Counted from the stretch's first letter, positions 29,489 through 39,909 are shown. The stretch: 64,000 nucleotides of DNA from Litchfieldia stipae (GCF_014837155.1 NZ_JACYHA010000005.1:124001-188000); one strand, 5' to 3'. A program made the numbers and translations. The notes: generated by a model from the letters alone, not told the origin.

Positions 29489-30172
29489 TTATAGCTCCAC
29501 TGACTCTCCAGCCTGAAGAACCTTGCCCACGCCCTCTGCCAATAGACGAACAAAGGAATTTGGATCTTGAGAGATTACTGGGAACGTATTGTAATGCATT
29601 GGAATAACCATTTTCGCCCCAATCCATGAAGCTGCAACACTTGCATCCTCTGGCCCCATTGTGAAATTATCCCCAATTGGGAGAAATGCCAAATCTATTT
29701 GATTTCGTTCTCCAATGACTTTCATATCTGAGAAAAGGGCAGTATCTCCAGCATGATAGATGGTTTTTCCATCAGCTTTGAAAAGGATCCCCGCTGGCAT
29801 TCCTGTATAGATGATTTCCTTCGTTTCCTCAACTGTATAGCTAGAACCATGAAATGCTTGTGTTAACTTTACGGTTCCGAAATCAAACGTATGTGATCCC
29901 CCAATATGCATTGGATGAACCCTAACACCTTGCCAACTTAAGTAAGTAGCAAGTTCAAAAGGAGCAACAACGAGTGCATCATTCTGTTTAGCAAGTGAGA
30001 CTGTATCACCAACATGATCATTATGACCGTGTGACAATAGAATCACATCGACTTTTTCATCTTCAGCCTTCAGATCTGTTTTTCCGTTTCCTGTAATAAA
30101 TGGATCAATAATAATCGTCTTTCCTGTTGTATGTATTTTCACTACTGAATGTCCATGATATGAAACCTTCAT
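29489..30172 (-). CDS. ytkL: YtkL, UPF0173 metal-dependent hydrolase
   Basis: 227-residue metallo-beta-lactamase-fold hydrolase. The metal motif HGHNDH is present at [11 protein letters not shown], with further ligands in [13 protein letters not shown] and PMHYNTFP segments. Co-linear with the UPF0173 family and B. subtilis YtkL. Substrate unknown. Divergent from the M24 peptidase gene. Confidence 0.88.
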   Translation of the reverse strand: MKVSYHGHSVVKIHTTGKTIIIDPFITGNGKTDLKAEDEKVDVILLSHGHNDHVGDTVSLAKQNDALVVAPFELATYLSWQGVRVHPMHIGGSHTFDFGTVKLTQAFHGSSYTVEETKEIIYTGMPAGILFKADGKTIYHAGDTALFSDMKVIGERNQIDLAFLPIGDNFTMGPEDASVAASWIGAKMVIPMHYNTFPVISQDPNSFVRLLAEGVGKVLQAGESVEL

Positions 30173-30340
30173 TCAATAACCACTCCTCACTTTTTTATTA
30201 ATTACTATTTCGATATGTATGGAAAGATTCCTTTGTCCTCATCCTTTCCTATTAAAAAAATGTCCAAACATAAGAAGATAAAGTTTACTTTTTTTCCTGT
30301 ACTTGCTAATCTAACATTACAAGGAAAGGGTGTGGAGCAA

Positions 30341-31441
30341 ATGAATCATCGTTTAGAAAAGACCACAGATTGGTTAAAAGAAAAAGACATTTCATTTTGT
30401 ATGCTTACGTCAACTCCAAATGTATTTTACCTAACTGGGTTCTATACCGAACCTCATGAGCGACTCTTAGCATTGTTTGTATTTCAAGATAAAGAACCAT
30501 TTCTAGTGTGTCCTGCAATGGAAATCTCACAAGCAAAGGCAAGTGGTTGGGAATATGAAATCGTTGGTTTTAGTGATACAGATCAACCTTGGGATCTAAT
30601 TAAACAGGCTCTGACAAAGAGAAATCTTAATGTATCAACGGTTGCTATCGAGAAAGAACATATGAATATTGAACGATATGAGAATCTTGTGTCATTATTC
30701 AGTCATGCTACTTTTATATCTGCCGAGGAAAAGTTACATACATTACGAATGATTAAGGATGAAAAAGAAGCAGAAATCCTAAGAGAAGCTGCAAAGCTTG
30801 CCGACTATGGAGTTGAAGTGGGGGTTAATGCACTCGCTAAAGGAAAAACAGAGTTGGATGTGTTAGGAGCAATTGAATTCGAATTAAAGAAAAAAGGTAT
30901 ACGTCAAATGTCCTTCGATACGATGGTACTAACTGGGCTAAAAACTGCTAGTCCCCATGGAAAACCAGGTTTGGCTGAAATCACTCCCGGTCAATTAGTC
31001 TTATTTGACCTAGGCGTCGTATTAGATGGATATTGTTCAGATATTACTAGAACGGTTGCTTTTGGTAGTATTAATGAGAAGCAGGAAGAAATCTATCAAA
31101 CAGTACTGAAAGCTCAACTTAACGCTGTGGCTGCTAGTCGACCTGGCGCAAAGATTGGTGATATTGATACTGCTGCTCGATCTATTATCACTGAAGCTGG
31201 ATATGGAGATTATTTCACCCATCGAGTAGGCCATGGACTTGGCATTGATGTGCATGAGTTCCCTTCCTTAAACAGTACTAACAAGATGGAGCTCCAAGTA
31301 GGTATGGCATATACGATCGAACCAGGAATCTATCTTGATGGAGTGGGTGGCGTTAGAATCGAAGACGATCTCATCATAACTGAAACTGGTGCTGAGCTCC
31401 TTACAAAGTTCCCAAAGGAATTACAGATTATAAAGAGATAA
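30341..31441 (+). CDS. Xaa-Pro dipeptidase-like M24 peptidase
   Basis: Metallopeptidase of the aminopeptidase P / prolidase family, 366 residues: N-terminal creatinase-like domain (TDWLKEKDISFCMLTSTPNVFYLTGF) and C-terminal pita-bread domain. All five dinuclear metal ligands are in place: FDLGVVLDGYCSDITRT (two Asp), GHGLGIDVHEFP (His), TIEPGIYL (Glu) and VRIEDDLII (Glu). The start is the ATG at 30341 after GGAGCAA; an in-frame ATG 42 codons upstream would translate a lysine-rich segment with no family match. Probably recycles proline dipeptides. Confidence 0.9.
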   Translation: MNHRLEKTTDWLKEKDISFCMLTSTPNVFYLTGFYTEPHERLLALFVFQDKEPFLVCPAMEISQAKASGWEYEIVGFSDTDQPWDLIKQALTKRNLNVSTVAIEKEHMNIERYENLVSLFSHATFISAEEKLHTLRMIKDEKEAEILREAAKLADYGVEVGVNALAKGKTELDVLGAIEFELKKKGIRQMSFDTMVLTGLKTASPHGKPGLAEITPGQLVLFDLGVVLDGYCSDITRTVAFGSINEKQEEIYQTVLKAQLNAVAASRPGAKIGDIDTAARSIITEAGYGDYFTHRVGHGLGIDVHEFPSLNSTNKMELQVGMAYTIEPGIYLDGVGGVRIEDDLIITETGAELLTKFPKELQIIKR

Positions 31442-31443
31442 CT

Positions 31444-31491
31444 AAAAAACGAGAGTAGAGAAATGCTAATCATTTTTCTACTCTCGTTTTT
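31444..31491. terminator. bidirectional terminator after the M24 peptidase
   Basis: AAAACGAGAGTAG and CTACTCTCGTTTT pair, with extra AAA/TTT pairing inside the loop and T runs on both strands. Confidence 0.88.
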
Positions 31492-31747
31492 AATAGTGCT
31501 TTTTGGAGAGAAGTCCGAATGCAAGACTTTCTATGTACGGCTTTACTTGTCCATTTCTTGACTGAATGATATAAAGGGACTCTAGAATCATCTCCATTTC
31601 CTTTTCATCCACAATGGTATCTACATCTGAAAATAAAGACTTAATATTTGTCATATATGTTGTGTTATCGATTCTAATTTTTAATTTATCATCTTGAATA
31701 TCTTCTAATATATTCATGATCTTTTCATTCAAAAATTTACTCCTCAC
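31490..31747 (-). CDS. hypothetical protein (80-85 aa)
   Basis: Soluble acidic protein, helix-rich, without recognisable motifs (NIKSLFSDVDTIVDEKEMEMILESLYIIQ). Two starts are reasonable: GTG at 31747 with GAGG 6 bases upstream, or TTG at 31732 (NEKIMNIL) with GAGGAG 7 bases upstream. A terminator shared with the M24 gene follows. Coding is supported by the ribosome sites and the tidy fit between terminator and ald, but I do not recognise a family. Confidence 0.6.
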   Translation of the reverse strand: MRSKFLNEKIMNILEDIQDDKLKIRIDNTTYMTNIKSLFSDVDTIVDEKEMEMILESLYIIQSRNGQVKPYIESLAFGLLSKKHY

Positions 31748-31902
31748 TTTCTTCCTCTCTTCTTTCGAGAAAGATAATTTAATACTAGCGGTTAATTCTA
31801 TTCCATAGTATGTTTAACGCACATCATATCCATCAGTAAAATATAGTCAATTGAAAGATGTTTAAATGAAGAAAAACGAACGCAGCCAGGAAATTGAAGG
31901 GG

Positions 31903-31928
31903 ATAAAAGCCCCAAACAGGGGCTTTTA
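31903..31928 (-). terminator. terminator after ald
   Basis: AAAAGCCCC and GGGGCTTTT pair around a 5- to 6-base loop directly past the ald stop; the T run is short. Confidence 0.75.
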
Positions 31929-31932
31929 CCAT

Positions 31933-33054
31933 TTATGAAATACCTAATAAATCTTTTGTATTAGAATATGTTAATCCATGTGCTTGTGCAACAGCTTCAT
32001 AAGTAACAAAACCATTTAATGTATTTATACCTTTACGTAGTGCTTCATTTTCAATACATGCCTGTTTATAACCTTTATTTGCAATCTGAATTGCATAAGG
32101 AACAGTTACATTTGTTAAGGCAATTGTTGAAGTTCTTGGAACTGCACCTGGCATGTTTGCCACTGCATAATGAACAACATCATGCTTAACATAAGTTGGG
32201 TTATCATGTGTTGTAATTCGGTCTGTTGTTTCAAAGATACCACCTTGATCAATGGCAATATCAACCACAACTGAGCCTGATGACATTGATTTAATCATTT
32301 CCTCACTCACAAGCTTTGGTGCTTTTGCGCCTGGGATTAGAACAGCTCCGATAACTAAATCTGACTCTTTTATTGCCTGTCCGATATTAAGAGGATTTGA
32401 CATCAGAGTCGTGATATCATTACCGAATATATCATCTAACTGACGAAGTCGTTCAGGGCTTAAATCAATTATCGTTACTTGTGCACCAAGACCTATAGCC
32501 ATTTTGGCAGCATTTGTACCAGCAACACCTCCACCAATAATTGTTACCTTACCACGTCTAACACCTGGCACACCTGATAATAGAATTCCTTTACCACCTT
32601 TAGGCTTCTCTAAAAATTGTGCGCCTAATTGTGCTGCCATTCGACCTGCAACTTCACTCATTGGAGTTAATAAAGGAAGCTGGCCATTTGCTAACTGAAC
32701 GGTTTCATAAGCAATCCCTACAACCTTATGCTTTGTAAGCGCCTCTGTTAACTCAGGTTCTGGTGCTAAATGTAGATATGTAAAAAGAATCAAATCTTCT
32801 CTGAAATAAACATACTCTGATGGAAGCGGCTCTTTCACCTTCATGACCATTTCCATTGACCAAGCCTCATCAGCTGTAGCAACGATTTTTGCACCCGCTT
32901 CGATATATTGTTTATCTGAAAATCCAGAGCCTTCTCCAGCACTTGTTTCAATAAATACGTCATGTCCAAATCGCACTAAATTTACAACTCCAGCTGGTGT
33001 CATCGCTACACGGTTTTCATTGTTCTTTATCTCTTTCGGTACTCCAATACGCAT
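31933..33054 (-). CDS. ald: alanine dehydrogenase
   Basis: NAD-dependent reversible oxidative deamination of L-alanine to pyruvate, used for alanine catabolism and in sporulation in B. subtilis. 373 residues: N-terminal [23 protein letters not shown], active-site Lys in [12 protein letters not shown] and His in [13 protein letters not shown], and NAD fold with [29 protein letters not shown]. Monocistronic. The 240 bases upstream to the divergent stress-protein gene hold both promoters and no gene. Confidence 0.97.
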   Translation of the reverse strand: MRIGVPKEIKNNENRVAMTPAGVVNLVRFGHDVFIETSAGEGSGFSDKQYIEAGAKIVATADEAWSMEMVMKVKEPLPSEYVYFREDLILFTYLHLAPEPELTEALTKHKVVGIAYETVQLANGQLPLLTPMSEVAGRMAAQLGAQFLEKPKGGKGILLSGVPGVRRGKVTIIGGGVAGTNAAKMAIGLGAQVTIIDLSPERLRQLDDIFGNDITTLMSNPLNIGQAIKESDLVIGAVLIPGAKAPKLVSEEMIKSMSSGSVVVDIAIDQGGIFETTDRITTHDNPTYVKHDVVHYAVANMPGAVPRTSTIALTNVTVPYAIQIANKGYKQACIENEALRKGINTLNGFVTYEAVAQAHGLTYSNTKDLLGIS

Positions 33055-33294
33055 GACATTACACCCTCCTTAAATTCCGCACTTTTATGTATCAAGATGT
33101 TTTCATTAAGCAATATCACGTTAAACTATATCACCAATTAAAGCTATGTTAAACTATTTTTTCTAAAAGAAACATGTCCACAAATCCATTTCCTCCCATT
33201 TGTTCACGAGAAATTCATGGATTCCTCATTTCCAAACTCAATAGAGTGATATAATTAAAGTGTAACATTATATCTATTGTGGGGGGCGTTTAAA

Positions 33295-33747
33295 GTGAGT
33301 TTAACCTATAAACGTATTCTGGTAGCAATTGATGGTTCACAAGAGGCTAGTTGGGCATTCAAAAAATCACTTGAAATCTGCAAGCGAAATAACGCTGCGC
33401 TCATTATCACTCATGTTATCGATACTCGAACATTTGCCACAGTGGAGGCATATGATCGTACCGTTGCTGAAAAAGCAGAAAAGTATGCCGAGCAGCTAAT
33501 GAGTGAATACAAATTACATGCAGAACAAGCTGGAGTGAAAGAAGTCTTCACTACTATCTCCTATGGTTCACCAAAAGTCAAAATTGCCAAAGAAATTGCC
33601 CCAAAACATCATGTTGATCTTATTATTTGCGGAGCAACAGGTCTTAATGCAGTAGAAAGATTCTTTATTGGAAGTGTATCAGAACATATTACTCGTTATG
33701 CAAAATGTGATGTCCTCGTTGTTCGTACTAATAAAGATTCTATATAG
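33295..33747 (+). CDS. universal stress protein (UspA family)
   Basis: 150-residue single Usp domain. Starts SLTYKRILVAIDGSQEA, and has the ATP-binding type signature GATGLNAVERFFIGSVSEHITRYAKCDVLVVR (G-2x-G-9x-G-S/T pattern). Start is the GTG at 33295, about 9 bases after a run of G; an earlier in-frame ATG would run through that site. It lies between ald and argH, where several Bacillus genomes carry such a gene, but B. subtilis appears to lack it here. Confidence 0.92.
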   Translation: MSLTYKRILVAIDGSQEASWAFKKSLEICKRNNAALIITHVIDTRTFATVEAYDRTVAEKAEKYAEQLMSEYKLHAEQAGVKEVFTTISYGSPKVKIAKEIAPKHHVDLIICGATGLNAVERFFIGSVSEHITRYAKCDVLVVRTNKDSI

Positions 33748-33799
33748 AAAAAAAGGGAATGTGATTAAGTGAATTTCACTTAACCAACATTCCCTTTTG
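33748..33799. terminator. bidirectional terminator between the usp gene and argH
   Basis: AAAGGGAATGT and ACATTCCCTTT pair, with an inner TTAAGTGAA/TTCACTTAA extension, between converging genes. Confidence 0.88.
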
Positions 33800-33800
33800 T

Positions 33801-35171
33801 TTAGTTCTTTTCTTTAATTTTTGCTATAGCTTTTCGGACTTGTTCAAACCCTGTTCCACCTGCACTATTTCGTCGACTTACGGCATTAATCGGCTGTAAT
33901 ACTTCATAAATATCTTCAGTAAATAAGTCTGATGCTCCCTTGTAATCCTCTAGCGGTAAATCAAGTAAATAGATTCCCCGTTGAATACAAGTTAGTACTA
34001 ATTTCCCAACAACTTCATGGGCATCTCGGAAAGGAAGTCCCTTAGCCGCTAAGTAATCAGCCAGTTCAGTTGCATTAGAGAAATCCTTCTTAACAGCCTC
34101 AGCCATTACTTCTGATTTTACTTTTAACGTAGAAATCATCCCAACAAAGATTTTAAGTGACCCCTTCACAGTTTGAACAGTGTCAAACATGCCTTCTTTG
34201 TCCTCTTGCATATCCTTGTTATAAGCTAAAGGAGTACCCTTTAGAACCGTTAATAAGCCAAACAAATTACCATAAACCCGTCCAGTTTTTCCACGGATTA
34301 GTTCCGCCATGTCAGGATTTTTCTTCTGTGGCATAATACTACTTCCCGTTGCGAAAGCATCATCAATTTCAACAAACTGAAATTCTTGGCTGGACCAAAG
34401 AATTAATTCCTCACAAAAACGTGATAAATGCATCATCACAAGGGAACAATTACTTAGAAATTCAACAATGAAATCACGATCACTAACTGCATCAATGCTA
34501 TTTTCATAGATTCCATCAAAACCAAGTAATTCTGCACTATAATGTCGATCAATATTAAATGTTGTTCCAGCTAATGCCCCAGCACCTAGAGGTGAAAGAT
34601 TGATACGCTTAATGGAATCGTTAAGACGATCTGCATCACGCTCTAACATTGAATAATAAGCAAGTAAATGATGTGCAAAAGAAATTGGTTGTGCTCGTTG
34701 CATATGCGTATAGCCTGGTACAATTGTTTCAACATTCTGCTCGGCTTGATTGACAATTGCATCTTGTAGCTCGTTGATTAACCCAATGATTTCTTTCACT
34801 TGATTTCGTAAATACAAATGCATATCAGTGGCTACTTGATCATTACGGCTTCGTCCAGTATGAAGTTTCCCACCAACAGGACCGATCTCATCAATAAGCA
34901 TTTTCTCAATATTTAAATGGATATCTTCTTGAGCCACAGAAAACTGTAGCTCATGATTATTTGCTTTTTCTAATAAAATGGTTAATCCATTCTTTATGTC
35001 TTCTACTTCGTCAGCTGTTAAGATGTCACATTTACCAAGCATGGTTACATGTGCGATACTACCTTCAATATCTTCTTTAACTAATTCTTGGTCAAAAGAG
35101 ATCGAGGCACCAAACTCATCAACCCATTCTTCGGCGCTCTTCTCAAATCGACCTCCCCATAATTTCTTCAC
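33801..35171 (-). CDS. argH: argininosuccinate lyase
   Basis: Last step of arginine biosynthesis: splits argininosuccinate to arginine and fumarate. 456 residues, with the family signature [12 protein letters not shown] containing the catalytic Ser, and [13 protein letters not shown] near residue 110. Starts at a GTG whose GTGA overlaps the argG stop by 4 bases, so the two are translationally coupled. Confidence 0.97.
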   Translation of the reverse strand: MKKLWGGRFEKSAEEWVDEFGASISFDQELVKEDIEGSIAHVTMLGKCDILTADEVEDIKNGLTILLEKANNHELQFSVAQEDIHLNIEKMLIDEIGPVGGKLHTGRSRNDQVATDMHLYLRNQVKEIIGLINELQDAIVNQAEQNVETIVPGYTHMQRAQPISFAHHLLAYYSMLERDADRLNDSIKRINLSPLGAGALAGTTFNIDRHYSAELLGFDGIYENSIDAVSDRDFIVEFLSNCSLVMMHLSRFCEELILWSSQEFQFVEIDDAFATGSSIMPQKKNPDMAELIRGKTGRVYGNLFGLLTVLKGTPLAYNKDMQEDKEGMFDTVQTVKGSLKIFVGMISTLKVKSEVMAEAVKKDFSNATELADYLAAKGLPFRDAHEVVGKLVLTCIQRGIYLLDLPLEDYKGASDLFTEDIYEVLQPINAVSRRNSAGGTGFEQVRKAIAKIKEKN

Positions 35172-36370
35172 ACGTTCACCTTCTTGTTATTTACAATGCT
35201 ATTAACCTTTGTTGGTAATCCCCATAGAGAAATAAATCCAACAGCTGCATTGTGGTCAAACTCATCATCTGATGTATAAGTAGCTAATTTTTCATCATAT
35301 AGAGAGTAATCAGATTTACGTCCTTCTACAATTGCATGACCTTTAAACAATTTGACACGGACGATCCCTGTTACTGTTTTTTGTGTTTCATCAAGGAATG
35401 CAACTAATGCATCTTTCAGTGGTGAGAACCATAATCCGTTATAGATAAGCTCCGTTAACTTCTGACCGATGACTGGTTTGAAGTGAGCGACTTCTTTTAC
35501 TAGAGTAATATCCTCTAATTCTTTGTGGGCCTTTAATAATGTCATTGCACCAGGACATTCATAGACTTCACGTGATTTAATCCCAACTAAACGGTTTTCA
35601 ACATGGTCGATACGTCCGACTCCATGCTTTCCTGCTACATAATTCAATTCAAGAATTAAGTCTGCTAGTTTATAAGACTTACCGTTTAACGTTGTTGGAA
35701 CCCCTTTTTCAAAACCAATTTCTACGATTTCAGGAGTATCAGGTGTTTTATCAAGTGGAGCAGTAAGATCATACGCTTCTTCAGGTGGAGCAACCCATGG
35801 ATCTTCTAGAACTCCACATTCATTACTTCTCCCCCAAAGATTTTGGTCAATTGAAAATGGGCTATCCAAGTTAATTGGAATTGGAATATCATGCTTTTTC
35901 GCATAATCGATTTCTTCCTCACGAGACCATTTCCACTCACGTACAGGAGCAATCACTTCTAGGTTAGGATTTAAGGCGTTAATAGATACTTCAAAGCGAA
36001 CCTGGTCGTTTCCTTTGCCCGTACATCCGTGTGCAACGGCTACCGCTCCTTCTTTTTCAGCTATTTCTACAAGCTTCTTAGCGATTAGAGGACGAGATAG
36101 TGCAGAAACTAATGGATATTTGCCTTCATATAATGCATGTGCTTTCAATGCATACAATGCATAATCATTCGCAAACTCATCTTTTGCATCAATTACATAA
36201 GATGAGACTGCCCCAACTGTTAATGCCTTTGATTTAACGAATTCTAAATCCTTTCCTTCACCAACATCCAAGCAGCACGCAACAACTGCATATCCTTGTG
36301 CTTGTAACCATTTAATTGCCACACTCGTATCTAATCCACCAGAATAGGCTAGAATCACTTTTTTATTCAT
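35168..36370 (-). CDS. argG: argininosuccinate synthase
   Basis: ATP-dependent condensation of citrulline and aspartate. 400 residues starting [21 protein letters not shown] (PP-loop), then [28 protein letters not shown] and [10 protein letters not shown]. The ATG at 36370 follows GGGGGA by 10 bases; an in-frame ATG ten codons earlier would translate that site. First gene of argG-argH; a putative ARG box lies about 40 bases upstream. Confidence 0.97.
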   Translation of the reverse strand: MNKKVILAYSGGLDTSVAIKWLQAQGYAVVACCLDVGEGKDLEFVKSKALTVGAVSSYVIDAKDEFANDYALYALKAHALYEGKYPLVSALSRPLIAKKLVEIAEKEGAVAVAHGCTGKGNDQVRFEVSINALNPNLEVIAPVREWKWSREEEIDYAKKHDIPIPINLDSPFSIDQNLWGRSNECGVLEDPWVAPPEEAYDLTAPLDKTPDTPEIVEIGFEKGVPTTLNGKSYKLADLILELNYVAGKHGVGRIDHVENRLVGIKSREVYECPGAMTLLKAHKELEDITLVKEVAHFKPVIGQKLTELIYNGLWFSPLKDALVAFLDETQKTVTGIVRVKLFKGHAIVEGRKSDYSLYDEKLATYTSDDEFDHNAAVGFISLWGLPTKVNSIVNNKKVNV

Positions 36371-36406
36371 TTGTTTAAATCCCCCAGTCAGTATATTCAT
36401 TCGTCT

Positions 36407-36424
36407 TGTTTAATATTTATTCAT
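36407..36424 (-). promoter_or_regulatory. candidate ARG box upstream of argG
   Basis: On the minus strand ATGAATAAATATTAAACA resembles the AhrC/ArgR operator half-box (ATGAATAAAAATTCA). It lies about 40 bases before the argG start, where arginine repression would act. Pattern only, in AT-rich DNA. Confidence 0.4.
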
Positions 36425-36600
36425 TATCAATACGTATACTTTAGCAACTTTTTTTAATTTTTTCAATACTTATACAAAAAAAAGTATAAAAATAAATAAC
36501 ACATTAGATTGTATGTTTCATGATAGTCTTTCGTGAAACAAGTGGGCATTCCTTTTTTCATAGTGTAAAATGGAGATAAGTGAGTTATGGGGGGAGAACA

Positions 36601-36915
36601 TTGAAGGAACATTTTCAGTATGATGAAAGATTAGGAATAGAAATCCCTGCATTATCTAAACATTGGGAAGAGTATAATAAGGATGAGCAACAGGGAATTT
36701 TATTAATGTGGGAAGGTATACGTGGCAGGATCCCAGATCGAATTGCAGATTTAGAAAAAGTCATTAATGAAAAACAAGCACAACTAGGGAATGAATTAGA
36801 TTTTCCTAAGTCATGTGTGTTAAATTCAGAAATCTCTGAGCTAGCTTCCATTATAAATGATCTATGGATTTGGTATCGTTCAAACCAAAAAGTGTCACAA
36901 AAAGGGCATTACTAA
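36601..36915 (+). CDS. hypothetical protein between argG and moaB
   Basis: 104-residue soluble acidic protein with a helical centre (IRGRIPDRIADLEKVINEKQAQLGNELDF) and a tryptophan-rich end (NDLWIWYRSNQK). The TTG at 36601 is preceded by GGGGGGAGAAC, a strong ribosome site; the in-frame ATG at 36580 would overlap that site and is rejected. No family recognised. Directly followed by the 8-base target duplication of a MITE-like repeat, which begins on the base after its stop codon. Confidence 0.7.
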   Translation: MKEHFQYDERLGIEIPALSKHWEEYNKDEQQGILLMWEGIRGRIPDRIADLEKVINEKQAQLGNELDFPKSCVLNSEISELASIINDLWIWYRSNQKVSQKGHY

Positions 36916-36923
36916 TTAATTTT

Positions 36924-37134
36924 GGCTGTTTTCCCAAAGTTTGTTGTTTTTAGCTGTACATTATTTAAAAAATAGAATTCTAGCAGACTGAATACACGAA
37001 GACTCCCGTGGGATGCGTGAGCCAAAGTGAGACCCCACAAGAGCCAGCGACGAGGAGGCTCACCGCTCACCCCACAGGACGCGGAGTGTATTCAGACTGC
37101 GACTTTAAAAGCAACAATTTATACGAAAACAGCC
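36924..37134 (-). repeat. intact MITE-like repeat copy C (long form)
   Basis: 211-bp palindromic element. Terminal inverted repeats run about 28 bases: GGCTGTTTTC at the left and GAAAACAGCC at the right, each continuing into a TTGTTG-T4 / AAAA-CAACAA block. It is flanked by the direct repeat TTAATTTT at 36916-36923 and 37135-37142. The inner inverted repeat is AGCAGACTGAATACACG / GTGTATTCAGACTGC. No ORF of note. Orientation is opposite to the other copies. A terminator follows at 37147. Confidence 0.9.
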
Positions 37135-37146
37135 TTAATTTTTATT

Positions 37147-37197
37147 AAAAGAGAGACCAGCCTCGGAACTTTTGTTCATTGGCTAGTCTCTCTTTTT
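37147..37197. terminator. bidirectional terminator between copy C and moaB
   Basis: AAAGAGAGACCAGCC and GGCTAGTCTCTCTTT pair with one mismatch across a loop of about 20 bases. It probably terminated the hypothetical gene before the repeat inserted, and also serves moaB. Confidence 0.85.
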
Positions 37198-37218
37198 CTT
37201 GTATGTATCGGTTCTTTG

Positions 37219-37731
37219 TTATAAATCCTTCTTTATTTCTCGTATCACATGACCCAATTCTGGTAAAATTAATTTCTCCATTGCTAATTTCACAGCTCCA
37301 GTTGATCCCGGGGTTGAAAATACAGCGGTATCAAGTGAAACACCGGCTATTGCTCGTGACAGCATCGCAGCAGATCCAATATCCTCTGTATAGCTTAACA
37401 TTCTAAAGAGCTCTCCAAAGCCAACGATTTCTTTGTCTAGCAGCTTTGTTACGGTTTCTATCGTCACATCTCTCTTTGCGATTCCAGTTCCACCATTTAA
37501 GATAACAGCATCAATGTCATCACTCTCACAGCCTTTGATTATTTCTTGATTGATTGTGGCTTCGTCATCATTTACAATCACATAGTCGATCACGTTATGT
37601 CCATAATCGTTCAGTAACGAGTTCATTAATTGACCACTTTTGTCTGATTCTTTTGTTCTAGTGTCACTAACTGTAATTACTTTACAACGTACACTTTTTG
37701 GTGATTCCTTTTTATGCTGCAACGAACTCAC
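37219..37731 (-). CDS. moaB: MoaB, molybdenum cofactor biosynthesis protein
   Basis: 170-residue MoaB/MogA-fold protein that binds and adenylates molybdopterin in cofactor assembly. Signature regions: VITVSDTRTKESDKSG, VILNGGTGIAKRDVTIETV and AVFSTPGSTGAVKLAMEKLILPELGH. Starts at GTG; the GTGA overlaps the end of the upstream EcsC-family gene, so both are made from one message. No other moa or moe gene is in the window. Confidence 0.93.
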   Translation of the reverse strand: MSSLQHKKESPKSVRCKVITVSDTRTKESDKSGQLMNSLLNDYGHNVIDYVIVNDDEATINQEIIKGCESDDIDAVILNGGTGIAKRDVTIETVTKLLDKEIVGFGELFRMLSYTEDIGSAAMLSRAIAGVSLDTAVFSTPGSTGAVKLAMEKLILPELGHVIREIKKDL

Positions 37732-38573
37732 AATTCATTTCCTACCTTTTCATTTAAATATCGATATTGATAAAATTTATGGGCAAACTCAGTAACCTGT
37801 CTTGTGAATTGATAATTCATACTAGCTCCAATTGTCATCCCTACTAATGGCAGACCTTGAATGAGTTTCTTTCTAAACATGAAAATGACAAAGCCTTTTA
37901 AAATTTGCTTTAAAGGCTGTTTAACCCACGCCTCGTTCACAAAATGATCAGTTCCTTCATAGAAAAACGGGTTATCTGTCGCTCCATCTAACTCCTCAAT
38001 TAGTTCTTCCCAGCCACGATGTTTTAGATTCTTAGGTAAGGTTGCTCCGTGAAAAACCTTAAGAGAAAGCATCATTTCGTATGGGGTGCTTGTTTCATAA
38101 CCATAGGTCATTGCAATCAGCTGTACCGCCCTTAGGTTAATAATCGTCATCGTTAGAATATCAGTTCCGACTAATAAAAGTCCCCCTGTTCCAACTAAGC
38201 CCCCTTGAGCAAATGAATACACGCGATGCTTTGCAATTTGATGGTCGGCCAAATATGCAAGTTGATCCAGTGTTAAGTTTTTTAAATCAGATAATTGATC
38301 CACCTCATCATGGAAAGCTCTTGCCGATGTAATGATTCGATCTCTTGCATCCATTTGTAGCTGAGTACCTTGAATCACAGCATGGAGATGAAATAACCAA
38401 TTGTCTATTTTAGCAAAAAATTCTGTTCTTACTTCGTCAGGTACTAATTGAAAAGACTGTTCTAGAAGTTTATCGTAGGTCATTTGGAAATCAGTGAGCT
38501 CATAATCATACAATTGCTCACGCCAATGATTAATGTCCTCTAATACTTTTTTCTCACGCTCAGATAATACCAC
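37728..38573 (-). CDS. EcsC family protein
   Basis: 281-residue protein with the EcsC domain over most of its length (LDQLAYLADHQIAKHRVYSFAQGGLVGTGGLLLVGTDILTMTIINLRAVQLIAMTYGYE; KLIQGLPLVGMTIGASMNYQFTRQV). It includes two or three hydrophobic stretches rich in glycine, so it may be membrane-associated. EcsC is named from the B. subtilis ecs transporter operon, but biochemical function is unknown. Starts at GTG after GGGGGCTAG. Couples to moaB. Confidence 0.88.
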   Translation of the reverse strand: MVLSEREKKVLEDINHWREQLYDYELTDFQMTYDKLLEQSFQLVPDEVRTEFFAKIDNWLFHLHAVIQGTQLQMDARDRIITSARAFHDEVDQLSDLKNLTLDQLAYLADHQIAKHRVYSFAQGGLVGTGGLLLVGTDILTMTIINLRAVQLIAMTYGYETSTPYEMMLSLKVFHGATLPKNLKHRGWEELIEELDGATDNPFFYEGTDHFVNEAWVKQPLKQILKGFVIFMFRKKLIQGLPLVGMTIGASMNYQFTRQVTEFAHKFYQYRYLNEKVGNEL

Positions 38574-38656
38574 GTAAACTAGCCCCCTAACTTTCGTTCA
38601 TTTTGTGTTCAATTATATCATATGTAATAGCTAATCAATAAACAGAGGCCTTTCAC

Positions 38657-38703
38657 AAAAAAAAAAGTGTAGAGAAGGAAGTTTTCCTTTTTCTCTACAC
38701 TTT
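38657..38703 (-). terminator. terminator after ackA
   Basis: AAGTGTAGAGAA and TTCTCTACACTT pair, extended by GGAA/TTCC inside, followed on the minus strand by a long T run. Confidence 0.88.
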
Positions 38704-38718
38704 CTTAAGATGCTCTAA

Positions 38719-39909
38719 TTAATGTGCTAAACGAACAGCATCACGAGCAATCATTACTTCTTCATTTGTAGGAATAACAATTACTTTTACTGGTGAATGT
38801 GGATAGTTGATAAATTCTTCTTCTCCATGAATTTGTTGGTTACGTGCAGGATCCCAATAAATTCCCATGAACTCTAAACCACGAAGAACTCGTGCACGGA
38901 TAACATCACTATTTTCACCGATTCCAGCAGTAAAGATAATTGCATCTACACCGTACATTCTTGCTGCATAAGAACCAATATACTTATGAATACGACTAGC
39001 AAATACTTCAAGTGCAAGTTCTGCACGTTCATTTCCGTTATTAGCCGCTTCAGTGATATCACGTAAATCACTTGAGAATCCTGAAATCCCTAGGATACCA
39101 CTCTTTTTATTAAGAACATTTAATACTTCGTCAGCAGTTTGACCTGTTTTCTCCATAATATACGGAATTAATGAAGGGTCAATATTGCCTGAACGAGTTC
39201 CCATTGCCACACCAGCAAGTGGAGTGAATCCCATAGATGTATCAATTGATTTTCCACCTTCAATTGCAGCGATACTTGCCCCGTTACCTAAATGGCAAGA
39301 AATTAAACGCAATTGTTCAATAGGTCTGCCTAGTAACTCAGCAGCACGTTCTGATACATATTTATGAGAGGTACCGTGGAAACCGTATTTGCGGATTCCA
39401 AACTTCTCGTAATATTCATATGGAAGACTGTATAAGAATGACTTCTCAGGCATTGTCTGATGGAAGGCTGTATCAAATACCGCAACAGCAGGTACAGTTG
39501 GTAGTACTTCTTTGAACGCCTTAATTCCTGTGATGTTTGCAGGGTTGTGAAGTGGTGCTAATTCTGATAATTGATCTAGCTTTGCTAACACTTCATCAGT
39601 AATTAATACTGAATCACTAAACTCTTCACCACCATGGACTACACGGTGACCGATTCCATTAATTTCATCTAATGATTTGATAACACCAGTTTCTGTTAAT
39701 TTATTTAAAAGTATTTTAACTGCAACTGAGTGATCTGGGATATCAGTTACGTCAGTTTGCTTTTCACCATTAACTGTAATACTAAAGATTGCATTATCAA
39801 GGCCGATTCTTTCTACTAATCCTTTTGTTACAACTTCTTCACTTGGCATTTCAAATAACTGAAACTTTAATGATGAACTTCCGGCATTTATAGCTATGAT
39901 TTTCGACAT
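38719..39909 (-). CDS. ackA: acetate kinase
   Basis: Interconverts acetyl phosphate and acetate with ATP; overflow metabolism when glucose is plentiful. 396 residues: [46 protein letters not shown] and [20 protein letters not shown]. The start is the ATG at 39909 with AAAGGAGCGG upstream; an in-frame GTG/ATG ten codons earlier contains that site. A strong cre candidate lies about 145 bases upstream, in line with CcpA activation of ackA in B. subtilis. Confidence 0.97.
   Translation of the reverse strand: MSKIIAINAGSSSLKFQLFEMPSEEVVTKGLVERIGLDNAIFSITVNGEKQTDVTDIPDHSVAVKILLNKLTETGVIKSLDEINGIGHRVVHGGEEFSDSVLITDEVLAKLDQLSELAPLHNPANITGIKAFKEVLPTVPAVAVFDTAFHQTMPEKSFLYSLPYEYYEKFGIRKYGFHGTSHKYVSERAAELLGRPIEQLRLISCHLGNGASIAAIEGGKSIDTSMGFTPLAGVAMGTRSGNIDPSLIPYIMEKTGQTADEVLNVLNKKSGILGISGFSSDLRDITEAANNGNERAELALEVFASRIHKYIGSYAARMYGVDAIIFTAGIGENSDVIRARVLRGLEFMGIYWDPARNQQIHGEEEFINYPHSPVKVIVIPTNEEVMIARDAVRLAH

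Noticed and set aside
36924-37134. Repeats considered as CRISPR or REP arrays
   Set aside because: Copies are dispersed over 35 kb, have no spacers, and three have target duplications, so mobile elements explain them better.
37027-37224. 65-codon plus-strand frame starting in repeat copy C
   Set aside because: Runs out of the repeat and through a bidirectional terminator; no ribosome site and no match in other copies.
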